Shown piece by piece: positions 1 to 5,921 of a stretch of DNA of 11,920 bases. The notes below the pieces were generated by a model, which saw only the letters and a program-made list of their open reading frames with translations, did not search any database and had not been told where the DNA came from. The stretch's first letter is position 1; every line of letters begins with the position of its first letter. The stretch is from contig CAJUEI010000112.1 in NCBI GenBank assembly GCA_910585255.1, forward strand, positions 1 through 11,920. The letters run 5' to 3'. The translations under genes were made by a program, and so were the position numbers. The stretch is from an uncultured Lachnospiraceae bacterium (GTDB lineage: Bacteria; Bacillota; Clostridia; Lachnospirales; Lachnospiraceae).

Positions 1-27
1 AGCAGCTATGAGGTTATGAGCAAGTAG
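1..27 (+). CDS. possible C-terminal end of an upstream gene (partial)
   Basis: Frame 1 reads SSYEVMSK followed by TAG at 25-27. The other two forward frames stop sooner. A strong intrinsic terminator follows at 82-118, which fits a gene ending here. Eight codons cannot identify a product, and the call rests mainly on the terminator. Confidence 0.3.
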   Translation, partial: SSYEVMSK

Positions 28-81
28 CGAAGCGGATTGCGAATATCCGATTTGATTAAAAAGATAGTAATTTATGATATG

Positions 82-118
82 GACTGTTCTATAGAGTATA
101 GGGCAGTCTTTTTGTTTT
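82..118 (+). terminator. intrinsic terminator
   Basis: The arms 82-93 (GACTGTTCTATA) and 97-108 (TATAGGGCAGTC) form a 12-bp stem, counting two G-U pairs, around a GAG loop. TTTTTGTTTT follows at once at 109-118. It would end transcription of whatever lies to the left of the window. Confidence 0.85.
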
Positions 119-134
119 AAATCGAATCATTATT

Positions 135-176
135 GTGTCAAATTGGATTAACATGATTGACACGATTTATTATAAT
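135..176 (+). promoter_or_regulatory. promoter with candidate operator for the AlbA_2-domain gene
   Basis: TTAACA at 148-153 and TATAAT at 171-176 are separated by 17 bp, close to the sigma-A consensus. An inverted repeat, GTGTCAA at 135-141 and TTGACAC at 157-163, brackets the -35 box and enters the spacer. Its half-sites are centred about two helical turns apart, as expected for a dimeric repressor. The binding protein is unknown. Confidence 0.6.
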
Positions 177-196
177 AGGAACAGATCATTCATTTA

Positions 197-202
197 GAGG
201 AG
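197..202 (+). promoter_or_regulatory. ribosome binding site fixing the start at 211
   Basis: GAGGAG lies 8 nt before ATG 211, and only 2 nt before the in-frame ATG 205. Upstream in-frame codons, such as TTG 157, fall in the promoter. Confidence 0.7.
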
Positions 203-210
203 AGATGTGT

Positions 211-865
211 ATGATATTTCAGGAAAGTGAAAATGTGGAACTTAAGGAAATTGTTACAGATGATATAGAAAAAGAAATTATTGCTTTTGCCAATTGTAAT
301 GGTGGTAAGTTATATATTGGTATCCGGGGTGACGGCACAGTCATTGGTCTTCCTGATCCAGATAGTACGGCATTACAGATCAGCAATATGGTTAGAGATG
401 CAATTAAACCAGATTTGACGATGTTTCTGCACTATGAAACAATCGAGGAAGATAGGAAGAAGATTATTGTAGTGGATATTCAGCGGGGAACCGATCGACC
501 ATATTATATTGCAAAGAAAGGGATGCGACCTGAGGGTGTGTATGTCAGACAAGGGTATTCTGCAGTTCCGGCTACGGATACGGCAATTCGTTATATGATA
601 AAAGAAACAGATGGAGACCGTTTTGAGGCTATGCGTAGTTTAAAACAGGAACTTACTTTTGAAGCGGTAAAGCAGGAGTTTCAACTTCGGGAAGTGGATT
701 TTGAAATATGCTCAAGAACACAATTTTTTTACTAAAAATGATGTAGTTGATCTGCTGAAAGTAAGTCCGTCAACTGCTGCAAGACAGATTAGAGAACTTA
801 TAAAAAGGAATTTATTGAAACGTAATGGAAAAGCAAGAAGTACTTACTATACTATTGTAAAATAA
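211..865 (+). pseudogene. AlbA_2/Schlafen-type DNA-binding protein, internally deleted and frameshifted
   Basis: The N-terminal part in frame 1 (211 to about 697, stop at 733-735) is a recognisable AlbA_2 domain: an ESENVELKE start, then IAFANCNGGKLYIGI, a DGTVIGLPDPD turn and VYVRQGYSAVPA. In this family (annotated as divergent AAA-4, RecG-like or ATP-binding) the segment ending LTFEAVKQEF is followed by an ATPase-like region of a few hundred residues and a C-terminal winged helix. Here the middle is absent. Frame 2, from about 698 to the TAA at 863-865, encodes what looks like that terminal winged helix (KYAQEHNFFTKNDVVDLLKV, then SPSTAARQIRELIKRNLLKR). The junction near 695-712 therefore looks like an internal deletion that also shifted the frame. 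The intact reading frame, 211-735, would give a 174-residue protein that may still bind nucleic acid. ATG 211 is chosen because GAGGAG at 197-202 lies 8 nt before it; ATG 205 is too close. Confidence 0.65.
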
Positions 866-878
866 AAGTGGTGTGTAT

Positions 879-925
879 TATAATATTTCAGAAATTATGA
901 ACTATCTATTTTGGCAAATATTATA
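879..925. repeat. AT-rich inverted repeat downstream of the AlbA_2 gene
   Basis: TATAATATTT at 879-888 is the exact reverse complement of AAATATTATA at 916-925, with a 27-nt gap. There is no T-run, so it is a poor terminator. Such a pair can arise by chance in AT-rich DNA. The rest of 866-1027 shows no gene I can support. Confidence 0.3.
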
Positions 926-1027
926 TGATGATTCTAATGCTGTTTATATTTGTATTAATCTGCTGAAAAATATAATAAGGATTGCGGGAACATGCTGTAC
1001 TCTTTTTCGTCTTTTTTTGAAAATATC

Positions 1028-1092
1028 TTGACGAAGTTCAAAACGCCTGATATTATAATGTCCGATATTCGATAATTGATTATTAGAATAAT
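1028..1092 (+). promoter_or_regulatory. candidate promoter and short palindrome before the MFS gene
   Basis: TTGACG at 1028-1033 and TATTAT at 1051-1056 are 17 bp apart. The overlapping TATAAT at 1054-1059 would give a 20-bp spacer. Downstream, ATTATT-AG-AATAAT at 1079-1092 is a perfect 6+6 palindrome just after the expected transcription start and could be an operator. The predicted leader is about 135 nt. Confidence 0.5.
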
Positions 1093-1182
1093 TACAGAGC
1101 TTGTTAGATTGGCTGTCTTATAAAGGATGCTGTTGTTTTGAGCAGATGCAGTCTTCAGCAAAATTTTGGTAAATGGTAAAAC

Positions 1183-1187
1183 GGAGG
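1183..1187 (+). promoter_or_regulatory. ribosome binding site deciding the MFS start
   Basis: GGAGG is 11 nt before ATG 1199. The earlier in-frame TTG at 1166 has no such site, and the closer ATG at 1192 is out of frame. Confidence 0.6.
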
Positions 1188-1198
1188 AAAAATGGAAT

Positions 1199-2365
1199 AT
1201 GTATATACTTTTGCTTGTACTTATTTATAGTGCTTTTATCAGTCTTGGTCTGCCGGATTCGCTTCTTGGCTCGGGTTGGCCTGCAATACATCATGAATTA
1301 AAGGTACCTGTATCTTATATGGGTATTATTTCCATGACTATATCTGGAGGAACAATTATATCAAGCCTTTTATCCGATAAATTGACACATAAATTTAGTA
1401 CACGTATCGTTACAGTTATCAGTGTATTTCTTACGGTAATTGCTCTATTTGGTTTTTCGTTTTCAACCCAATTTTGGATGCTGATTGTTTTTGCAGTGCC
1501 TTATGGACTTGGTGCAGGTGCGATTGATGCTGCTTTGAACAATTATGTTGCACTTCATTATACGTCAAAACATATGAGTTGGCTGCATTGTTTCTGGGGA
1601 GTGGGAACGATTGTCAGTCCGTTTGTTATGAGTTACGCTTTGACAAATGCAACTTGGCATAATGGCTATCGCATGATAGGATTGATTCAATTAGCAATTG
1701 GAATCCTTCTTCTTGTAACGCTGCCGGTTTGGAACGTGAATAAAAAAGCGGCTGTTGAAGAACAAAAAAGCATTGGATTGCTTGACGCTTTGAAAATAAA
1801 GGGTGTCCCATTTCTTTTGATTGGTTTTTTTGCGTATTGTGCTGCAGAGGGAACAGCTATGGGTTGGGCAGGTACTTATTTTTCAGAAGTAAAAAACATG
1901 ACATTGGAGCAGTCGTCACGTTTTACAGCTTTATTTTATATTGGAATTACTGTTGGAAGATTTCTAAGCGGATTTGTTACAGATAAATTTGGTGATAGAA
2001 AAATGATAATTATTGGAACTTGTATTTTGTTTAGCGGAATTATTTTTTTAATGATTTCTGGTGATTATTTCATGGTTTCACAGATGGGATTTATTGTGAT
2101 TGGTTTTGGCTGTGCTCCCATTTATCCCTGTATTATTCATTCTACACCCAATAATTTCGGCGAAGAAAATTCTGGTGCAATTATCGGAATACAAATGGCA
2201 AGTGCTTATGTCGGTTCAACTTTTATCCCGCCGCTTTTCGGATTAATCGGTAATATAATTGGATTTACGATTCTGCCGATTTATCTTCTAATATTTTTTG
2301 TTTTAATGATTTGCATGATAGAATGTACATTCCGAATTACAAATAGAAATTTTGATAAGGAGTAA
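1199..2365 (+). CDS. major facilitator superfamily transporter
   Basis: This 388-residue integral membrane protein belongs to the major facilitator superfamily, which moves small solutes using an ion gradient. About twelve hydrophobic segments are evident, beginning at once with MYILLLVLIYSAFISLGLPD. Motif-A-like basic loops appear at the expected places: SDKLTHKFSTR between helices 2 and 3, and the second copy VTDKFGDRKMI in the C-terminal half. AVPYGLGAGAIDAALNNYV and WLHCFWGVGTIVSP resemble the sugar or FucP/Bsc6-like branches, so a sugar or related substrate is likely but unproven. The length is normal and the frame is intact. It has its own promoter and is followed by a hairpin between convergent genes, so it is probably monocistronic. 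I start it at ATG 1199 behind GGAGG; a TTG start at 1166 would add eleven residues. Confidence 0.85.
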   Translation: MYILLLVLIYSAFISLGLPDSLLGSGWPAIHHELKVPVSYMGIISMTISGGTIISSLLSDKLTHKFSTRIVTVISVFLTVIALFGFSFSTQFWMLIVFAVPYGLGAGAIDAALNNYVALHYTSKHMSWLHCFWGVGTIVSPFVMSYALTNATWHNGYRMIGLIQLAIGILLLVTLPVWNVNKKAAVEEQKSIGLLDALKIKGVPFLLIGFFAYCAAEGTAMGWAGTYFSEVKNMTLEQSSRFTALFYIGITVGRFLSGFVTDKFGDRKMIIIGTCILFSGIIFLMISGDYFMVSQMGFIVIGFGCAPIYPCIIHSTPNNFGEENSGAIIGIQMASAYVGSTFIPPLFGLIGNIIGFTILPIYLLIFFVLMICMIECTFRITNRNFDKE

Positions 2366-2389
2366 AAAAAGATGATTGATAGACGGATA

Positions 2390-2418
2390 GAGCGATTCTA
2401 TATTATATGGAATCGCTC
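2390..2418. terminator. hairpin between convergent genes, possible bidirectional terminator
   Basis: The arms 2390-2402 and 2406-2418 pair over 13 bp, with one G-U pair, around a 3-nt loop. The stop codon of the minus-strand gene (2417-2419) lies partly in the stem. Neither strand has an immediate T-run; on the minus strand a T7 lies about 20 nt further on (2364-2370). The stem is strong but termination efficiency is uncertain. Confidence 0.5.
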
Positions 2419-3481
2419 AGGATTCGCCTTCTAGAAACTTATTGTATTCTTCAAATGGCGGAACAGGATAAGAAGGACTGCTGTAAAAAGTTTGTTCTGA
2501 TTCGTTAGGAATAACAGTAATGGGAAAGTCGATTGTTGCAATCTTAGATTCCTGTGTTTCATAGGTTAAATATTCTAACCAATATCGTATGATATAATTC
2601 CCCTCTTTTTTTAACCATTTATAAAACATGATTCCTTTTTCATCTTCCATATTAGGGAGAATAAAGTAGGTTCCTGTGTACTCTGGAGGAATACCAGGTT
2701 CTAAATTAAAAATATCTTTTTCTTCTCCTGTATCACAGTTGATTAAGATTATAAGAATATCCAGATCGAGGTTATCCTTATACCATTGGTACCATTTTCC
2801 TTCTAAGGGTTCAATTTTTCCCCAGGTACGGATAGATTCTCCTGCACGATAGATATTTTTATCAGAAGCAGCATAGAAACGGATGCGATCTTCTAAGAGA
2901 ATTTCTTGTTCTAGTTTTATGCTTCCATCACCTATGACATGAATTTCTTTTGTCACAGTTGTTTTTTTAGGGCTGCTTTGACAGGTTTTATCATTATAAT
3001 ATAGAAGTTCTGCTGTAAAAGTATAAGTTCCTTCTGGCAGGGATAAGCCAGTAGTCCAGTTCAGATTCAAACTTGCAATGGAATCCGGTTTATTTTTTGA
3101 TAAGAAACGACCAGAAAAAGTTTTTATTCCCATAACATGAGCGAAATCATAATATAGATTATATCCTGTTAAATTTCGCTTGACTTTTGAATTGGATTTT
3201 AGTGAATAAATATTGGAAGTAGACTCTATATCTGTTATGGCATGAAACCCGTTATCACCGATTATCTCTACATTACAAGAAGAAATTTTAAAATAAATCG
3301 TTTGTTTACTGTTATTGGCTATCAGAACAGAATAGGAGATCCATTCTCCGTTTTCGTAGGTATCTTTATCTGTTCGGATTTCTAGTTGTATGGTTTTGGT
3401 TTTTTTGTCAGTTTTATTTTTATACCATATAATGCTAAAGATTATTACTGTAAATAGAGAAAAATATAATGTTTTTTTCAT
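2417..3481 (-). CDS. membrane-anchored protein with two Ig/BsuPI-like beta domains
   Basis: I do not recognise a named family for this 354-residue protein. A short positive N-terminus (MKK) is followed by one hydrophobic segment (about residues 5-20) and then a basic KNKTDKK stretch. This fits an uncleaved signal anchor with the rest outside the cell; no lipobox cysteine is present. The exterior is beta-rich and appears as two related units. One starts near residue 36 with RTDKDTYENGEWISY and ends near 160 with PEGTYTFTAELLYY. The other starts near residue 205 with ASDKNIYRAGESI and ends near 305 with KEGNYIIRYWLEYL. The repeated DKxxYxxGExI opening and the G-x-Y strand near the end are typical of bacterial Ig-like, macroglobulin-type and BsuPI domains. 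The start has a good ribosome site (AGGAG, 7 nt upstream on the minus strand). Function unknown; adhesion, inhibition of proteases or envelope sensing are all possible. Confidence 0.75.
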   Translation of the reverse strand: MKKTLYFSLFTVIIFSIIWYKNKTDKKTKTIQLEIRTDKDTYENGEWISYSVLIANNSKQTIYFKISSCNVEIIGDNGFHAITDIESTSNIYSLKSNSKVKRNLTGYNLYYDFAHVMGIKTFSGRFLSKNKPDSIASLNLNWTTGLSLPEGTYTFTAELLYYNDKTCQSSPKKTTVTKEIHVIGDGSIKLEQEILLEDRIRFYAASDKNIYRAGESIRTWGKIEPLEGKWYQWYKDNLDLDILIILINCDTGEEKDIFNLEPGIPPEYTGTYFILPNMEDEKGIMFYKWLKKEGNYIIRYWLEYLTYETQESKIATIDFPITVIPNESEQTFYSSPSYPVPPFEEYNKFLEGES

Positions 3482-3513
3482 AGTATGCTCCTATGTTGTT
3501 GATTATTATATTA

Positions 3514-3559
3514 TAAAAAAATGCTCCATTTTTATATTATGAAAATAGAAATGGAGTAT
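3514..3559 (-). terminator. terminator-like hairpin upstream of the minus-strand gene
   Basis: The arms 3521-3535 and 3545-3559 form about 15 bp with a 9-nt loop. Read on the minus strand, the stem is followed directly by six or seven T's (3514-3520). It sits about 40 nt before the minus-strand start codon, so it could end a transcript coming from the right or act as an attenuator for that gene. On the plus strand only a looser T-rich tail follows. Confidence 0.45.
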
Positions 3560-3582
3560 TCTTCTTAATTTTTTTAAGCCCT

Positions 3583-3741
3583 TTGTATTTTTATTACAAT
3601 AAGAAAAAGAAGCTGCTGTTATTACTTCATTTTATTGGTATGAGTATAGCATATAGGAAATGGATTGGCAAGCAAAAAGACGGCTCCATTTCTCTTATGG
3701 ATAAAGCTACGAGTGTCCTTGGGACATCAGGTGATGAGTAA
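3583..3741 (+). pseudogene. candidate small ORF or gene remnant
   Basis: One frame is open from 3571 to the TAA at 3739-3741. It shows a basic and hydrophobic stretch (NKKKKLLLLLHFIGMSIAYR), then KWIGKQKDGSISLMDKATS, ending VLGTSGDE. The pattern of basic residues, hydrophobic core and polar tail looks protein-like. However, neither possible start (TTG 3583 or ATG 3640) has a ribosome site. It could be the decayed end of a gene, an unusual small peptide or chance. It ends 28 nt before the next promoter. I recognise no family. Confidence 0.25.
3657..3692. repeat. inverted repeat within the small-ORF region
   Basis: GAAATGGA at 3657-3664 is complementary to TCCATTTC at 3685-3692. The 9-mer GCTCCATTT occurs both here (3683-3691) and in the hairpin at 3523-3531, followed in each case by similar T-rich sequence ending in TTATG. 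This hints at a small local duplication. No function is assigned. Confidence 0.3.
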
Positions 3742-3769
3742 TTTACAAATTTTGCAGAAGATTTTTTGC

Positions 3770-3798
3770 TTGACAGGAGAAATTAGTTTTGTTATAGT
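3770..3798 (+). promoter_or_regulatory. strong promoter of the ABC-F gene
   Basis: TTGACA at 3770-3775 and TATAGT at 3793-3798 are separated by exactly 17 bp, matching consensus at 11 of 12 positions. Transcription should start near 3805, leaving a leader of about 480 nt before the ABC-F start codon. Confidence 0.8.
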
Positions 3799-3860
3799 AG
3801 AAAGCGGATAAAAGATGGGGTCTTCCAAACAGTACAATACGGAAGACAGAGAAAGGTTTG

Positions 3861-3971
3861 GTGAGAGGATGTACAATTTATAATTCGCAAAAAACAGAAG
3901 AAATATTGAAATCTGCGAAGCAGGTTTATTTCTGTTGTCGAATTATAGATTGCAAGCACTTGATTCTCTAA
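3861..3971 (+). CDS. candidate upstream ORF 1 in the ABC-F leader
   Basis: A GTG at 3861 follows GAAAGG (3851-3856) by 4 nt and opens a 36-codon frame ending at TAA 3969-3971. It encodes MRGCTIYNSQKTEEILKSAK, then QVYFCCRIIDCKHLIL. The whole large hairpin at 3879-3947 lies inside it, so ribosome position would decide whether that hairpin forms. It may be a leader peptide or chance. Confidence 0.3.
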   Translation: MRGCTIYNSQKTEEILKSAKQVYFCCRIIDCKHLIL

Positions 3972-4024
3972 AAGGGATGGAATATCCGCCTTGATTTTTA
4001 TATACATGCCGGTGAAGAGGAATG

Positions 4025-4174
4025 ATGTCATTCTATGGTGTATCGGCGGTGTATAAGCAGGGGAAAAGATTTTTCTTTGTTGGATTCGATTTTTTAGAGT
4101 ATAATCAGATAGAGAGCCTGCATTGGGATAACAGAAATCCTGATGCGGGTTTTTTTGATGCATATAGGCATTGA
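4025..4174 (+). CDS. candidate upstream ORF 2 overlapping the terminator
   Basis: AAGAGG at 4015-4020 precedes two in-frame ATGs at 4022 and 4025. From 4025 the frame encodes 49 residues, beginning MSFYGVSAVYKQGKRFFFVG and ending GFFDAYRH, with TGA at 4172-4174. The ribosome site and starts sit inside the hairpin 4020-4033. The frame runs through both arms of the terminator at 4117-4149 and its T-run, so translation could directly affect termination. No homology is recognised. Confidence 0.35.
   Translation: MSFYGVSAVYKQGKRFFFVGFDFLEYNQIESLHWDNRNPDAGFFDAYRH
4077..4105 (+). promoter_or_regulatory. possible second promoter just before the terminator
   Basis: A perfect TATAAT at 4100-4105 has TTGTTG (4077-4082) 17 bp upstream. 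A transcript from here would begin about at the first base of the terminator hairpin. The -35 box is weak, so this is tentative. Confidence 0.3.
4117..4156 (+). terminator. intrinsic terminator inside the ABC-F leader (attenuator)
   Basis: CCTGCATTGGGAT at 4117-4129 pairs with ATCCTGATGCGGG at 4137-4149 over 13 bp, including three G-U pairs, around a 7-nt loop. Seven T's follow at 4150-4156. No complete gene precedes it on this transcript, and the ABC-F start codon is 130 nt downstream. That position points to conditional termination rather than the end of a gene. Confidence 0.8.
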
Positions 4175-4285
4175 CAGAAAGATGGTCAGCAAAGCTGACA
4201 AGCGGCCCAGCACACGAACAGGAACTTTTTCTGCTTGATTGCATCAGGAGTGCTTCGCCTGTAATCAAAGGGAGGAATTGATTTT

Positions 4286-5827
4286 ATGATTCAGGTTAAA
4301 AATCTTACAATTACCCATCGAAAAGATTTGCGTGTGATCCTTCAGGACTTTTCTATGGTATTAAATCGGGGAGATAAAGCGGCTTTAATTGGAGAGGAAG
4401 GAGATGGAAAATCTACTTTGTTAAAGCTTTTGTACCGGGAAGATCTGGTGGAGGATTATGTGGAATATCAGGGGGAAATTATACGAAATCATGCAAGGGT
4501 AGGATATTTGGCACAGGAACTTTTGTTGGAGGAAAAGGAAAAGAGTGTCTACGAATTTTTGTCGGAACAAGAGAACTTTTTTTATCATTCACCAAAAGAA
4601 ATTGCTCGGTTAGAGAAGCAGTTTTTTCTTTTAGATGGAATGTTTTATTCTAATCAAAAGATGGAGCAGCTTTCCGGCGGAGAAAGGGTGAAAGTGCAGC
4701 TTGCCCGTATTTTAATCGATCAGCCGGATGTACTTTTTTTAGATGAGCCTTCCAATGATATTGATTTGGAAACGTTAGAGTGGCTGGAATGTTTTATTCG
4801 TGACAGCCGCCTGCCGATTCTTTTTATTTCGCATGATGAGATGCTTTTAGAACATACTGCAAATAAAATTGTTCATTTAGAGCAGATCCAAAGAAAGACA
4901 AAGCCTCGCTGGACTGTGGTATCGGCTGGTTATCGGGAGTATATGGAAAACAGAACAAGGGATATGCTGCACCAGGAGAAAGTGGCAAGAAATGAGCGGA
5001 CAGCATATAAAAAACAGCAGGAAAAGTTTTTGCAGATTCAGCAAAAAGTTGCTTATCAGCAGGCTTCGATCAGTCGTCAAGATCCGCATGGAGCACAGCT
5101 TTTAAAGAAAAAAATGCATACCATAAAAGCACAGGAAAAGCGAATGGAAAAGGAGTATCAGGAACTGACTAAGATACCGGAAACAGAGGATGCGATTTTT
5201 ATTCGTTTTGGAGAAAAGATAAGCGTGCCGAATGGAAAACGAATTTTAGAATTCTACCGGGAGCAGCTCTGCACAGGAGAACGGGTTTTGGCAAGCCAGA
5301 TACAGCTTACAGTAATCGGACCCGAGCATATTGGGATTATAGGGAAAAACGGAGCCGGGAAAACAACGTTGATACGGGAGATATGGAAAGAGCTGAAGCA
5401 TCGTCAGGATATTCGTGTATTTTATATGCCGCAGAATTATGAAGAATATCTGGATATAAAAAAGACCCCGATTGCTTTCTTAGCAGAGAGCGGGGAAAAA
5501 GAGGAAATAAGCAGAGTCCGCACCTATCTTGGAAGTATGAAGTATACAGCAGAGGAAATGAGTCATCCTTTGGGGGAATTGTCAGGAGGACAGAAAGCCA
5601 AGCTGCTGCTTTTAAAGATGAGTATGGCGGGGAGTGAGGTATTGCTGTTAGATGAGCCTACCAGAAACTTTTCTCCTCTATCTAATCCGGTGATTCGGCA
5701 GCTTTTGCAGGAATTTCAAGGAACCATTATCAGCGTTTCTCATGATCGAAAGTATATTCAGGAAGTCTGTACGGTTGTATATGAATTGACAAAAACAGGG
5801 CTGTTAAAAACAGATAGGAAACAATAG
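4286..5827 (+). CDS. ABC-F family ATPase, possible ribosome-protection protein
   Basis: This 513-residue soluble protein has two ATP-binding cassettes and no membrane segment, the ABC-F arrangement that acts on ribosomes. Cassette 1 has Walker A GEEGDGKST (36-44), signature LSGGE (129-133), Walker B VLFLDEP (149-155) and H-loop SHD (182-184). A charged, probably coiled-coil linker (about 205-300) follows; this is the region that reaches the ribosomal P-site region in the family. Cassette 2 has GKNGAGKTT (353-361), LSGGQ (432-436), LLLDEP (453-458) and SHD (485-487). After the second Walker B the sequence runs DEPTRNFSPLS instead of the common DEPTNHLD. ABC-F members include antibiotic-resistance factors (Vga, Lsa, Msr types) and translation factors. 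The attenuator-like leader favours resistance or drug-responsive function, but the specificity cannot be read from sequence. The start is ATG 4286, 10 nt after GGAGG at 4271-4275. Confidence 0.88.
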   Translation: MIQVKNLTITHRKDLRVILQDFSMVLNRGDKAALIGEEGDGKSTLLKLLYREDLVEDYVEYQGEIIRNHARVGYLAQELLLEEKEKSVYEFLSEQENFFYHSPKEIARLEKQFFLLDGMFYSNQKMEQLSGGERVKVQLARILIDQPDVLFLDEPSNDIDLETLEWLECFIRDSRLPILFISHDEMLLEHTANKIVHLEQIQRKTKPRWTVVSAGYREYMENRTRDMLHQEKVARNERTAYKKQQEKFLQIQQKVAYQQASISRQDPHGAQLLKKKMHTIKAQEKRMEKEYQELTKIPETEDAIFIRFGEKISVPNGKRILEFYREQLCTGERVLASQIQLTVIGPEHIGIIGKNGAGKTTLIREIWKELKHRQDIRVFYMPQNYEEYLDIKKTPIAFLAESGEKEEISRVRTYLGSMKYTAEEMSHPLGELSGGQKAKLLLLKMSMAGSEVLLLDEPTRNFSPLSNPVIRQLLQEFQGTIISVSHDRKYIQEVCTVVYELTKTGLLKTDRKQ

Positions 5828-5921
5828 GGGAGAGTATAAATTTTAATAAAAATGGATAAAATCTACATGGAATAGAAATTCTAAAATAAGGTTTCAAAAA
5901 ATCGGGAAAGGATGATATGAC

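Larger units (their letters stand above)
3805..4285 (+). promoter_or_regulatory. long structured leader of the ABC-F gene, probable transcription attenuator
   Basis: The leader holds a series of hairpins. 3820-3826 pairs with 3841-3847 over 7 bp. 3879-3887 pairs with 3939-3947 over 9 bp, with a further inner stem and a CTGC-GAA-GCAG tip. 4001-4011 pairs with 4044-4055 over 11 bp with one bulged G, enclosing a second small stem at 4020-4033. A strong intrinsic terminator follows at 4117-4156. After it come GTCAGC-AAA-GCTGAC at 4185-4199 and a hairpin at 4235-4268 that ends just before the ribosome site. Structured leaders with early terminators are well known upstream of antibiotic-responsive ABC-F genes, where stalled ribosomes permit read-through. 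Here that mechanism is inference. I see no T-box motif and do not recognise a known riboswitch. Confidence 0.65.

Noticed and set aside
157..210. Upstream TTG start for the AlbA_2 gene
   Set aside because: The codon lies within the promoter, upstream of the -10 box; ATG 211 has a well-spaced ribosome site.
955..1161. 68-codon minus-strand frame before the MFS gene
   Set aside because: It overlaps the MFS promoter and leader, is Ile/Ser rich, and has no good ribosome site on that strand.
3792..4268. 158-codon open frame on the minus strand across the ABC-F leader
   Set aside because: It runs antisense to a strong promoter and a chain of hairpins, its composition is not protein-like (Ser, Cys and Phe runs), and it has no convincing ribosome site.
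3805..4285. T-box or known riboswitch in the ABC-F leader
   Set aside because: No T-box sequence (AGGGTGGNACCGCG-like) and no aptamer core I recognise is present.
5835..5848. PerR-like box upstream of rubrerythrin (TATAAATTTTAATA)
   Set aside because: It matches the inverted-repeat consensus poorly, at about ten of fourteen positions, in AT-rich DNA and without a clear promoter.
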